From NCBI GenBank assembly GCA_043719475.1, contig JAYSTS010000396.1:1-29658 (forward strand): a stretch of DNA of 29,658 nt. Reading direction: 5' to 3'. The position numbers and the translations under genes are program-made. The stretch is from SYFY01 sp043719475 (lineage in GTDB: Bacteria; Pseudomonadota; Gammaproteobacteria; Pseudomonadales; Azotimanducaceae). Positions 1 through 8,287 of this stretch are shown in pieces (the stretch's first letter is position 1; every line of letters begins with the position of its first letter). The notes beneath the pieces are model-generated. The model was not told where the DNA came from. It made no database searches and worked only from the letters and a program-made list of their open reading frames with translations.

Positions 1-1056
1 GCATTCATCGCTGGCATGATGGTTGCGGACTCGGAATACCGGCACCAGATCGAAACCGACATCCTGCCTTTCAAGGGTTTGTTGCTTGGTCTGTTCTTCA
101 TCGCCGTGGGCATGTCCGCCGATCTTGCCCTGCTCGCAGCAGAACCCTGGCGGGTGCTCGGTTCAACCATCGCCCTGATCATCCTCAAGACCCTGCTGAT
201 GTATCCAGCAGCGCGTTTGCACAAGCTCGATCACGCCGATGCCATGCGCACGTCGGTGGTCTTGTCACAGGGCGGCGAATTTGCATTTGTACTGCTGACC
301 ACGGCGGCAAGCGTCGCCCTGCTACCGTCCAGCATTGCAGAGTTCGTCATCCTCGTTGTCACGCTTTCGATGGTGACTACACCCTTCCTGCTCAGACTCC
401 TGGAGCGACTGTTGCGCACAGCAAAGACGAACGAACGGCCGTTCGACGAGATACCTGGACACGAACACCCGGTGGTAATTGCCGGCTTCGGCCGAGTCGG
501 ACAGATCGTTGCTCGCGTACTGAACATGCATCACATCCCCTTCACGGCACTGGAAGCCAATCCAAAGCAGGTGGACTTCGTGCGCCAGTACGGCAGTGAC
601 ATCTACTATGGCGATGCAACACGGCTCGATTCGCTGCGCGCCGCCAAAGTACCGCAGGCAAAGGTCTTCGTACTTACCCTTGAAGACATCGAACAGTCAG
701 TAAAGATCGCAGCAATCGTCCATCGACAATGGCCAGAAGTAACGCTTTTTGTGCGCGCACGCAATCGCCACCATGAAATGATGCTGCGCGAAATCGGGGT
801 ACATTTTGTCGTTCGCGACACGCTCTACTCGAGTCTTGAACTCAGCAAGGCGCTACTGATCGGACTGGGCAAGAGCCCGTTAGATGCAGGACTGAGCGTA
901 GAAGCGTTTCGAGATCATGATGCAGAAACGCTGCTCAAACAGGCCGCCGTCTTTCGCGATGAATCCGCTTTCAGGCAAACCTCGCTCGAAGCTGCGGAAG
1001 AATTGAAGCTGTTGTTCTCTGAAGACGCCGCCTCAACTCCGGATCAGATCCCCTGA
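1..1056 (+). CDS. Kef-type K+/H+ antiporter, C-terminal part (5' truncated by window)
   Basis: The reading frame is open from the first base, so the true start lies upstream. The visible part carries the last membrane segments of a CPA2 (KefB/KefC) antiporter, including the family signatures FKGLLLGLFFIAVGMS and SQGGEFAFVL. A cytosolic RCK_N/TrkA_N domain follows, with the Rossmann motif GFGRVGQ near base 484-504 and a downstream acidic dinucleotide-binding region. In this family the membrane part exchanges K+ for H+ and the RCK domain gates it in response to nucleotides and, in KefB/C, glutathione adducts. The tail after the RCK domain is short and charged. KefB and KefC cannot be separated from this fragment. 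It ends 11 bp from the convergent cupin gene. Confidence 0.93.
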   Translation, partial: AFIAGMMVADSEYRHQIETDILPFKGLLLGLFFIAVGMSADLALLAAEPWRVLGSTIALIILKTLLMYPAARLHKLDHADAMRTSVVLSQGGEFAFVLLTTAASVALLPSSIAEFVILVVTLSMVTTPFLLRLLERLLRTAKTNERPFDEIPGHEHPVVIAGFGRVGQIVARVLNMHHIPFTALEANPKQVDFVRQYGSDIYYGDATRLDSLRAAKVPQAKVFVLTLEDIEQSVKIAAIVHRQWPEVTLFVRARNRHHEMMLREIGVHFVVRDTLYSSLELSKALLIGLGKSPLDAGLSVEAFRDHDAETLLKQAAVFRDESAFRQTSLEAAEELKLLFSEDAASTPDQIP

Positions 1057-1067
1057 CAAAGTCGCTA

Positions 1068-1517
1068 TCACGCGACCATAGCTCGCCACGCGCCGAGCAC
1101 TTCCTTGCAACCTACCGGCGCGATGGTGTTGCCGGCCTCGTCGATGAAATTGAGCGGCCCGAGAAAAGTCATGTAGAACTCGCTGGGCTCGGGGAATTCC
1201 GTTTCATCGTGCCTGGCGTTGCAGGCTTCGTATCCATAACTCGGCGCAATGGCTGTTGCACCACCTTGATCGGTTCCGCCTCGCACATTCATCCGACCCT
1301 TGGTGAGAAAGTACTCACCAGGACCCATATGGATGTGTCGACTGAAAGACGCACCTGCTGGACAGTCGAAGATGGCTGTCCAAGATCCGGATTCAGGGGA
1401 CACGTGCAACAGCTTCCAGCGGATCGCGCCCGAACATAGTGGCGGCGGGAAGGGCATCCACGCAACCTTATCCATCGGTACGTAGTCCCCTGCAGGATCA
1501 TTCTTGGTTTGCGACAT
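1068..1517 (-). CDS. Cupin-domain protein (ChrR/DAD-like dioxygenase type)
   Basis: A 149-residue single-domain protein. The centre, around residues 55-80, holds a cupin motif 1 with H61, H63 and E68 in the order HxHxGxGE, the usual metal ligands. The second motif is less clear. The overall pattern resembles small cupins related to ChrR and 2,4'-dihydroxyacetophenone dioxygenase, which bind Fe or Zn; many have no assigned substrate. The ATG start is preceded by a GGAG ribosome site about 8 bases upstream. The gene is convergent with the antiporter. Its upstream region is occupied by a dispersed repeat. The reaction is not predictable from sequence. Confidence 0.8.
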   Translation of the reverse strand: MSQTKNDPAGDYVPMDKVAWMPFPPPLCSGAIRWKLLHVSPESGSWTAIFDCPAGASFSRHIHMGPGEYFLTKGRMNVRGGTDQGGATAIAPSYGYEACNARHDETEFPEPSEFYMTFLGPLNFIDEAGNTIAPVGCKEVLGAWRAMVA

Positions 1518-2008
1518 GCACCGTTCTCCAGATCAGAGTGGGCTGATTGAGTTGGCTTAGGCTAGGAGTCTGCGCGGCATCGCGCAGCCCTCTCCGCTGC
1601 AGGAGCGGTCTCGGACCGCGACCACCAGCGCAGCCCCAACGATTCAACCTGTACCGATTTTCGGCATTGATCGTTACAAAAATCGTGATCAGGAGATCGC
1701 TCCCACAAAGTAACGAAACCAACGGTTCGCGATCGCAAGATCCCCACAGGGCGCTTTTACTCGACGTCTCATGACTGAATCTGCCAACTTCATTGGTTGT
1801 GACCTTACAGTTTGATCTCCGCTGCAATTCCGACCTTCTCTACAGTCAATCGTTCCGAAGCTCTTAAATACCCCTGCGCAGCATTTTCGGTTGCGTAAAT
1901 TTTGTCTGATTGAGGCTGAGTTCGCCTCGATTTGATTTCACTGCTCCGAACTCGCTCACTTCTACCATCCCGGTAAGGCAACAGCGGAACAGAAACAGAA
2001 CATAACCG
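1518..2008. other. Intergenic region, mostly dispersed repeat copy A
   Basis: This 490 bp gap between two minus-strand genes holds no convincing gene. Bases about 1570-1917 are a repeat copy described separately. The remainder, about 1918-2008, shows nothing I can assign. Short ORFs here are created by the repeat. Confidence 0.7.
1570..1917 (-). repeat. Dispersed composite repeat, copy A (REP pair plus unique arm)
   Basis: This is the fullest copy of a family found at five places in the window. From right to left (minus orientation) it has an arm containing TTTACGCAACCGAAAATGCT, a middle containing CAAACTGTAAGGTCACAA, then an AGACGTCGAGTAAAAGCG segment, and finally REP-like palindromes. REPs lie at 1599-1622 (plus, perfect GCGGTC-TCG-GACCGC stem), 1682-1706 (minus, GTGATC/GATCGC stem) and 1729-1749 (minus, degenerate). 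The inverted REP pair separated by about 60 bp is a BIME-like arrangement. Confidence 0.8.
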
Positions 2009-2548
2009 TCAGAGCGCGAACTCTGCCTTGGCCTTGCCCTTCGCCTCGAATCGCTTGCCACTCGGCGGCGGTTCGTTACGCAGTTCGTCACTGTGTACTG
2101 CGGCAAGTGCTCGTTCTTTGTCGCCCGCTTCGAAGGCTTTTGTGGTCACGCAGAATTCAACCATGATGCCATTGGGATCCATGGCATAGATCGACGTACA
2201 CCAGTTGTGATCAATCTCGGTTACCGGATAACCGGCGGTCACCAGACGTTCACGTTTAGTTGCCAGATCGGCGAGGCTGGTCGCGCCAAACGCAATATGG
2301 TTGGACCACCGTGGCAAACCAAGCCCGGCCGAAATTGAAGTCTGGAAATCCGAAAGGCTGGCATCGCGAATATCCCAGAATGCGATCATCGCGCCATCAC
2401 CGGTATCGTAAAAAAAGTGCTTCGCCCACTTGTCCGGGCCCATCTGTGCTTTTTCAACTCTGACGAGTTCAAAGCCCATGGCATCGGCGTAAAAGGCGTG
2501 GGTGGCGGGCATGTCACGCGTAGTGATTGCAAGATGGTGGTAGGACAT
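2009..2548 (-). CDS. VOC-superfamily (glyoxalase/dioxygenase fold) protein
   Basis: A 179-residue protein with two beta-alpha-beta-beta-beta modules. The likely metal ligands at the family positions are H5 (MSYHHLAI), H84 (WSNHIAFGA) and E131 (MDPNGIMVEF). The closing motif YAMDPNGIMVEF is characteristic of ring-cleavage-dioxygenase-like and glyoxalase-like VOC proteins. Residues after about 140 form a charged, low-complexity tail rich in Lys and Ala, outside the fold. The ATG start has a GAGG sequence about 10 bases upstream. There is no pathway partner next door, so the substrate is unknown. Confidence 0.87.
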   Translation of the reverse strand: MSYHHLAITTRDMPATHAFYADAMGFELVRVEKAQMGPDKWAKHFFYDTGDGAMIAFWDIRDASLSDFQTSISAGLGLPRWSNHIAFGATSLADLATKRERLVTAGYPVTEIDHNWCTSIYAMDPNGIMVEFCVTTKAFEAGDKERALAAVHSDELRNEPPPSGKRFEAKGKAKAEFAL

Positions 2549-2593
2549 GGTGCTAAAGCCTCGGAAGACGAGACAACAGTGTAGCGCGTGGAG

Positions 2594-2884
2594 TCAGGTG
2601 TGGGGATGGCCGACATGATTGGCCAGCACCAGCCCAACGGTTCCAGCCACCAGCGCGCTGAAGACCAGGTATCGCGCGACTATCGCAAGCGCAATCCAGT
2701 ACAACGGAACGACCCGTATGACGCGCTTGACGAGGAAATCCCGCTCTTGCTGCCAGCGGCTGGCATCGGGCTGATAACGCTGGGTCACAAAGGCCATGAT
2801 GAAGCCGGAAATGACGAAGAACACGTCCACAACCCGTGACCCGAAGGACGACCAAAAGTCTGTACCACCATGATCCCGGCTCAC
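2594..2884 (-). pseudogene. Acyltransferase-3 (OafA/YrhL-like) gene remnant
   Basis: The short frame encodes the family hallmark VVDVFFVISGFIMAF followed by FLVKRVIRVVPLYW, which belong to the first two membrane segments of acyltransferase-3 proteins. Those proteins are normally about 350-400 residues with 10 membrane segments; here only 96 residues remain. The tail jumps to a hydrophobic stretch (LVFSALVAGTVGLVL) that looks like a later membrane segment. I infer that the interior and most of the C-terminus were deleted. No credible start or ribosome site is seen, and the product is unlikely to be functional. Confidence 0.75.
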
Positions 2885-3017
2885 TCTATCTGAGAATAAT
2901 CTTCTCTCAGCAAACCGTCTGATGAAGCTGTCACTAATGCCAACTCGGATCGAACGCCGCAGCAGATAAACGCGGCGGTGAACTCACCGTAGTTTCCTCT
3001 TCCCTGCGCACTACATC

Positions 3018-3100
3018 ACGACAACGAGAGGCTACACCGTCCTTTATCGACATCCACGAACGGGAGCCAGAACCGGCCTGATCGCTGGCGTGGTCAGCTT
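3018..3100 (+). pseudogene. Diverged copy of the sulP upstream leader and first codons
   Basis: This segment aligns with the region just upstream of the sulP gene (about 8225-8286). Both contain the identical 20-mer AACGGGAGCCAGAACCGGCC (3059-3078 and 8267-8286), and the preceding 40 bases are similar with only small changes. The bases after the shared block read TGATCGCTGGCGTGGT, resembling the sulP codons for LIAGLIVGV near 8383. This suggests loss of about 90 bases of the gene start and of everything downstream. Confidence 0.6.
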
Positions 3101-3440
3101 AGCCTCAGTTGGATAATCTTTACGCAACCGAAAAAGCTGCGCAGGGGTTATAACTTCGGAACGATTGACTGGAGAGATGGTCGGGAATGAAGCGAAAATC
3201 AAACCGTAAGGTCACAATCAATGAGTCTGGCCGATTCAGTAACGAGACGTCGAGTAAAAGTGCTCTGGACGATCCGATCAGAGGTCAATGCCGATCGGCC
3301 GGTCCGCAACATTGTGTGTGAATATTCTGTGGGAGATCCTGATCGCGAACCGTTGGTTTGTGGCTTTGTGTGCGATCTCCTGATCGCGATCTTCGATGAC
3401 ACCGACAATCGCGGTCGGGAGACATCTCCCACAGGATACC
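3101..3440 (+). repeat. Dispersed composite repeat, copy B
   Basis: A plus-orientation copy. It begins with the TTACGCAACCGAAAAAGCTG arm and continues through AAATCAAACCGTAAGGTCAC and GAGACGTCGAGTAAAAGTG. It then carries an insertion of about 55 bp not present in copies A, D or E before the REP cluster. REPs lie at 3329-3348 (plus), 3368-3390 (plus, perfect GCGATC-TCCT-GATCGC stem) and 3408-3432 (minus). The inverted REPs make a BIME-like cluster. Confidence 0.78.
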
Positions 3441-3502
3441 GCACACCAACAGACCGCTGAAATCGTCAGACTGCGTTAGTTTTACGTCCGCAGCTTTAAC
3501 GA

Positions 3503-5824
3503 TTATTGTCGAATCAAGGCCAGTCCCGCAGTCGAAAGCGTCGCCAGGATCTCCTTCACGCGCGTTCGATAGGTCTGTTCACGCGAGAACAGCGACGGGT
3601 CTTTGCGCAGTTGCAGAACGTGCGGGCTGCCGCGATGGAGCGTTGAATGCAGAACCGGCAACTGGCCCGCATCGATCGTGCCGTGGATGTGTCGGCGCCG
3701 ATCTTTGTTCAATGGCCAGTCAAGGGCCGCGTGTGGCGCGGCGAGGAACCTTGTAAAAACTCCGCAATCCACGCAATTGCACGCAGGCTGCCAGGCGATA
3801 GACCAGTTGCCAGCTCTGCGTTCCGGCGCCTGCAATAACTGCCGCAGCCGCTGCACACACTCTTGATGCAAAACCGAGCCTGCGACCAGCTTTCTTAGCG
3901 CCGGTCCCCGGGCAGCACACGCCAGTAACAGCTGCACAAAAAACGACACCGGTGGTTCTGGTTCAACGTCCAGCAGGGCGTCTATGGAATTCGTGACGAC
4001 CGAGTGTGCAGATAGAGCGGCCGCAGCGGCGAGCACGTCGGCCATGTATTTCGTTGCGTCGCCGAAGGATTGGAGGTCGAGCCACGGTGGTTGTCGTTTG
4101 AGTGCGTCAGTACAACGTTTCTGCACGACTGTTACTTCTCTTGCCAGCAACCAGTCCGCCAGCGATTTGCAGGCTTTGCTGTGTGTCGTTTGTAGCTCCC
4201 CACAGAGATCGGCAAGCAGTGGCGCCCACGCGGGTGTTGCGTAGCGATGCTCTTTCGTCCATGCCACTACCAACCCGGTTGCCCACTCCAGCCCATGTTT
4301 GTCGACCAGTGTCGCCAGACTGCGGCGCATCGTCTTGTTGGTTAGCCGGTGTAGTCCCACAGGCACCAGCCAGCGGTGCGCGAGCGCGGCGCTTTCGAGG
4401 GCTTTGGCCAACGTCAGAATGTTCGCGAAAAACATCACCGCTTTAACACTGCCCGCCGTCTCTTCCCATCGAGGCAAGAGAACACTCACCCGTTTTTCGA
4501 TCTCGGCGGTAGCCGTTCGCGGCAATGACAGCAGTTCGTTCACGGCCCATTCGGGTGAGGCCTGCGCTCGCAGGGCAAAGGTATTGGCCTGCGGCCACAT
4601 CACGAAGGCGGCGCGGTGATACCAGCGATCAACAGTGCTGCCGTAGTTGCCCTGGTAGCCCTCGTACTCGCTCTGGAACGGGTCGAGGTCACGCGAAGGT
4701 TTGGTGAAATGAAGTTCGTCGTCGTCGACGGTTCCAGGAATTCCGTCGACAGTGTGTCCAGCCCGATCCAGCCAGTGACTGAGCACGACAGAACTTTCCT
4801 GGAGTTCTATCAGCGTGTATTCCTCCGACTCCGGTTCCTGCTCGTCATCATCGAAACCCCAGCGGTGTCGTCGGTATCGGCCACCCCAACTATCTTCCTC
4901 GCACAACCAGTTTTCCTGAACCTCGGCGAGTGCGAGATAAAACGCATAATCGAGACGCTCGGCGACGCCCGCGAGTGCGGCCACCCGCGCACGATCGCCG
5001 TTTTTCAATTGGGTCCATTGCAGACTCCGCTGGGAGTACTCGTGATCCAGCAGGTAGACGAATCGTTCGGGCAGCGCCGATTCGGAACGGCTATAGCGCT
5101 TCACGATCGGTGTGGAGAAGTACGCCTTGAGGGCCGCCGACAGGTCCTCAAGGTGTTCAGTTCCAGCGTTCACAGGCGCTGTTCCAGAGCGATCGCGGAG
5201 CCGCAACTGATAGGTCAGCGCTACTCGAACACCACTCTTGATCGGGCTCACGGCGTGATGGCAATCGGTGTAAAACGCCAGCAGCGAGAGCTCAGTGGCC
5301 TGGCTCTCGACACGACGGAAGGTCTTTTTCTGGCCGCGGTGTTCTACCGTCACGACGCCACCGGCATACACCGACGGCAGGATGACGACAAGAGTTCCAA
5401 GCATCGCGTCGGCCTTCTCCGAGTCCTGGTGAGGTTTGAAAAACTGGCCTTCTTCGTAGACCAGGAGTTTGTCGAATACCGCCACCAGTTCGCAGTCGTC
5501 CGTGAGGCCGAGTTCCACCTGGAGAGTCTGCACATACGACGCCAGCAGCCGCTTCCATGGTCGCGCTGCGATCTTCACCCTGCTTTTCGCCACCTCCCAC
5601 GAGTTGCGTACCGCAGGATCGTGCAGGGTCTCTTCCCCCAATCCAAAGGGCGAAGGTCGGCCGACGCTGCGCAGTTTCTGCGCCAGTCGCGGTGTGATGG
5701 GGAACTTGAGTGGACCAACACCCGTCACATCGATCTCCAGACCGTCCGTTGACGCGCGCATCCGGGTCGCAAAGGTTCCTGGCGTTTCGATGTCGGACAG
5801 CAGCTTGGTGAGTGTTCGGTTCAT
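3503..5824 (-). CDS. Large 2OG-Fe(II) oxygenase (prolyl-4-hydroxylase-like domain) with unknown C-terminal region
   Basis: A 773-residue protein. Residues about 110-210 form a double-stranded beta-helix 2-oxoglutarate/iron oxygenase domain. The visible residues are H132 and D134 (KPHQDSE), distal H190 (TDCHHAVSPI) and R200 (GVRVALTYQL), which match the Fe and 2OG ligands of the prolyl 4-hydroxylase alpha-subunit superfamily. The remaining 560 residues are mostly alpha-helical in character and match nothing I recognise. They include a Cys-rich stretch CNCVDCG near residue 705. The ATG start has AGGAG about 8 bases upstream. Bacterial members of this superfamily are usually 200-250 residues, so the length is odd. 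Architecture of this kind is better known from fungal and other eukaryotic hypothetical proteins. The substrate is unknown. Confidence 0.85.
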   Translation of the reverse strand: MNRTLTKLLSDIETPGTFATRMRASTDGLEIDVTGVGPLKFPITPRLAQKLRSVGRPSPFGLGEETLHDPAVRNSWEVAKSRVKIAARPWKRLLASYVQTLQVELGLTDDCELVAVFDKLLVYEEGQFFKPHQDSEKADAMLGTLVVILPSVYAGGVVTVEHRGQKKTFRRVESQATELSLLAFYTDCHHAVSPIKSGVRVALTYQLRLRDRSGTAPVNAGTEHLEDLSAALKAYFSTPIVKRYSRSESALPERFVYLLDHEYSQRSLQWTQLKNGDRARVAALAGVAERLDYAFYLALAEVQENWLCEEDSWGGRYRRHRWGFDDDEQEPESEEYTLIELQESSVVLSHWLDRAGHTVDGIPGTVDDDELHFTKPSRDLDPFQSEYEGYQGNYGSTVDRWYHRAAFVMWPQANTFALRAQASPEWAVNELLSLPRTATAEIEKRVSVLLPRWEETAGSVKAVMFFANILTLAKALESAALAHRWLVPVGLHRLTNKTMRRSLATLVDKHGLEWATGLVVAWTKEHRYATPAWAPLLADLCGELQTTHSKACKSLADWLLAREVTVVQKRCTDALKRQPPWLDLQSFGDATKYMADVLAAAAALSAHSVVTNSIDALLDVEPEPPVSFFVQLLLACAARGPALRKLVAGSVLHQECVQRLRQLLQAPERRAGNWSIAWQPACNCVDCGVFTRFLAAPHAALDWPLNKDRRRHIHGTIDAGQLPVLHSTLHRGSPHVLQLRKDPSLFSREQTYRTRVKEILATLSTAGLALIRQ

Positions 5825-6085
5825 CTCGTATCTCCTCTTGTCAGGGTGTCGCCCGGGATCACGACGGCGTCGACACGATTCCGCCTCAGGATTCCACTAC
5901 GATTCCACGACAAGATTCTCGGTGGAACACAATTTTCCGCAAGTCGAAACGAAGTGGGCGTTTCGATGCCGGGACTTATTCACTTGCATCGGTCGCGCTC
6001 GGTGACTAAACATGGATCTGCTGCTGGTTTTCGCAGAAACGCCTGGTTACCATGACGGCAATTTGCACGGTTTTTTGCCGACAAC
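5825..6085. promoter_or_regulatory. Divergent promoter region with iterated GATTCC motifs
   Basis: This 261 bp gap separates two divergent genes and must hold both promoters. GATTCC occurs at 5877, 5890 and 5901, with GATTCT at 5914, at spacings of 13, 11 and 13 bases, close to helical periodicity. Such phased direct repeats can be operator sites, but chance is possible. No clear -10/-35 pair is seen. Confidence 0.35.
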
Positions 6086-7240
6086 ATGAACACCCTCGAA
6101 CGTCTGCTGCCTGTGCCTGAACGCAGCTTTTTCCTGCTGGGTGTCCGTGGCTCCGGAAAAAGTACGTGGGCGCGGCGCAACTTCGCGTCCGCACTCTGGT
6201 TTGATCTGCTCGATGAGTCACTGTTTCAGGACCTGCTGCGTGACGCAGGTCTCTTCGCGGGCATGCTGGAGAGCCTCAAGCCTGGTGACTGGGTGGTCAT
6301 CGACGAAGTACAGCGACTACCATCACTGCTGAATGAGGTTCATCGCTGGATCGAGACACGGAAGTTGCGTTTCGCGCTGCTGGGATCAAGTGCGCGAAAG
6401 CTCAAGGCCGCCGGTACCAATCTGCTTGCTGGTCGCGCGCGGCAATTGATGATGCATCCACTGAGCGCCTGCGAACTGGGAAAGTCCTTCGATATCGGCG
6501 CTGCGCTACGGTTCGGAACGATACCCCTGATCGTCGACTCCGAGGATCCCCGTGCAACCCTGGACAGTTACGTTCAGCTGTACCTGCGTGAAGAAATCCG
6601 GGCCGAAGCGCTGGTTAGAAATCTGCCTGGTTTTGTTCGTTTCCTGCCGATCGCCGCGCTGTTCCACGGCCAGGTGTTGAACGTTACGGCCCTCGGCAGG
6701 GACGCAGGTGTTTCACGCACCACAGTTCAGGGTTACCTCGACATTCTTGAAGATACGCTTCTGGTCACCCGACTGCCGGCTTTTGAGAGTAAGCTTCGCG
6801 TCCGGGAGCGCAAGCTGCCGAAGCTCTACTGGGTTGACCCAGGCCTGGTCCGGGCGAACAAACGACAGCTCGGCGAAGTCTCAGCAGAAGAACGGGGTGC
6901 GCTGCTCGAGGGCTGGATTCTTGGCGGCCTGCGGGCTCACTCCGTAACAAGCTACCTCTTCGATGAGATCTTCTACTGGGCACCTGCCCAGGCCGCACAA
7001 ACCGAAGTCGATTTTCTGCTGCGTCGCGAAGATCAGTACCTTGCCATCGAGGTCAAGGCATCGGAAAACTACAGCACCACCCACTTGAAGGGTCTGCGCG
7101 CCATCGCTGAGCTGCCGGGCATCATCCGACGTATCCTCATCTACCAGGGACGTCGCAGCTTCCGAAGCAGTGACGGGATCGATGTCTGGACGATTCAGCG
7201 CTTCCACGAGGCACTCAAGAACAATCAGCTGTGGCCTTGA
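6086..7240 (+). CDS. AAA-family ATPase with DUF4143 C-terminal domain
   Basis: A 384-residue protein. It has Walker A GVRGSGKST (residues 19-27), Walker B VVIDEVQ (70-76) and a sensor-like LLGSSARKL (98-105). The C-terminal half has a winged-helix-like segment (ALGRDAGVSRTTVQGYLDILEDTLLV) and an EVDFLL...AIEVKAS motif, which resembles a PD-(D/E)XK nuclease core. This is the typical layout of the AAA_14 plus DUF4143 family. Their cellular role is generally unproven; roles in defence or toxin-antitoxin systems have been suggested. No ribosome site is evident before the ATG. No partner gene is adjacent on the same strand within 140 bp, so it appears to act alone. The length is normal for the family. 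Confidence 0.9.
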   Translation: MNTLERLLPVPERSFFLLGVRGSGKSTWARRNFASALWFDLLDESLFQDLLRDAGLFAGMLESLKPGDWVVIDEVQRLPSLLNEVHRWIETRKLRFALLGSSARKLKAAGTNLLAGRARQLMMHPLSACELGKSFDIGAALRFGTIPLIVDSEDPRATLDSYVQLYLREEIRAEALVRNLPGFVRFLPIAALFHGQVLNVTALGRDAGVSRTTVQGYLDILEDTLLVTRLPAFESKLRVRERKLPKLYWVDPGLVRANKRQLGEVSAEERGALLEGWILGGLRAHSVTSYLFDEIFYWAPAQAAQTEVDFLLRREDQYLAIEVKASENYSTTHLKGLRAIAELPGIIRRILIYQGRRSFRSSDGIDVWTIQRFHEALKNNQLWP

Positions 7241-7380
7241 GCTTTTTTTCGACAAACCGATTTTTCATCAAATCATTCACAACTCGCCGTCGTCCTGCTT
7301 GATCGATCATCGTTGCAATACGGGGGCGCGCGCCTCGCGAAGCGCCAGCCAGGCGAACGCAGGAGACGTCGAGCTAGATC

Positions 7381-8111
7381 ATGACAAGCCCTGATTATTT
7401 TGGATTTGTAGCCACCGCCGAATTGCCCAGTGGGCACTGTTCTCGAATCTGGACTGATGGCCTGCGTGTGCTCAAGGTACCGTTTCAGGGTGAGGAGATG
7501 ACAACGGGACGGCTGGCCGCAGAACGGATCTCCGGCTGGCCGGGTGTACACGTATACGGTTCTCATGCGCCGAGCGGAGCGCTGTTGATGGAACGTCTCG
7601 GAGAACCCCTGTCATCGGCGTGGCGACCGGAAGACGATGATTCAGCGATCAATGTGTTTCTCAAACTGGCACTTGCAATGCGAAACGTTTCGTCCGAGGA
7701 AATGACGGATCTCGGTTCGTACGTGGGTGCATCTGATCCGTTAGCCATGAGATTGTTGGAGACTGTCACCGAACGAACCTTTCTCCATGGCGATCTGCAT
7801 CACGAGAACATTCTTCGTGACCAGCAGGAGTTTGTTTGGCTGGCCATCGACCCCAGGGGCTCTGCGGCGATCCTGCCTACGAGGCCGTTGCTTATGTACG
7901 CAATCCCACTGGATTGATGCAGGGGGTCACCGATATGGACACATTCCTACACCATCGCATCGAGCGACTCTCACGTGGACTTAACGTGCCAGCATCCCGC
8001 GTCTGGGCCTGGAGTCTTGTCGATCTGCAAGGTGAAGCGCACCGCCCAGGCAGTGACAGATATCGATTTCTGCACACGTTGAGGACGATGACGGATTACG
8101 TACTGGAATAG
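7381..8111 (+). pseudogene. APH(6)/streptomycin-kinase-like phosphotransferase, frameshifted
   Basis: Two overlapping frames together encode one aminoglycoside/hydroxyurea-type phosphotransferase. The first frame (7381-7917) carries the catalytic loop HGDLHHEN (H136-N143) and the metal motif AIDPRG (to residue 160). The family then expects LCGDPAYE, but this appears only in the second frame, which runs to 8111. The break lies in a run of four G at 7856-7859; one extra G would restore IDPRG-LCGDPAYEA and give about 243 residues. The result is either a recent inactivating deletion or a base-calling error. APH(6) enzymes are usually 270-300 residues, so the N-terminus is also somewhat short. If repaired, it would phosphorylate a small hydroxylated or amino compound; resistance is not assured. 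Confidence 0.85.
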
Positions 8112-8287
8112 ACCACAGCGGCACGGTTGCGCGTACGTTCGCATACCCATAGATCCGAGAAACCTGACCCTCTGGGGGCTGCGCAGCCTTACACCTTTCA
8201 CCTTTCTTTCACCAACCACTCCGTCGCAACAACGAGCAGTTACACTGTCCTTCGTTTACTTCCAACAACGGGAGCCAGAACCGGCCC

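Larger units (their letters stand above)
2885..3502. other. Intergenic region with sulP-leader relic and repeat copy B
   Basis: This 618 bp gap has no supported gene. Bases 2885-3017 show nothing recognisable apart from a weak CGCCGC/GCGGCG inverted pair near 2955-2977. Bases about 3018-3100 are a diverged copy of the sulP leader. Bases 3101-3440 are a dispersed repeat. The rest up to 3502 is featureless. Confidence 0.7.

Noticed and set aside
1061..1075. GTCGC...GCGAC hairpin between the antiporter and cupin genes
   Set aside because: Only 5 bp of stem and no T tract, so not supported as a terminator.
2955..2977. CGCCGC/GCGGCG inverted pair with a loop of about 11 bases
   Set aside because: Short GC-rich stem, no T run, and no gene ends nearby. 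Probably chance.
3221..3460. Short ORF beginning MSLADSVTRRRVKV, with similar frames (MKLADSVM...) in the other repeat copies
   Set aside because: The frame lies inside the dispersed repeat and breaks at different places in each copy. It is better explained by repeat sequence conservation than by a protein, although the shared ATG is noted.
4616..5752. 378-residue plus-strand frame opposite the 2OG oxygenase
   Set aside because: It is antisense to a protein with clear catalytic motifs, has an odd composition and no recognisable domain. It is a shadow frame of a GC-rich gene.
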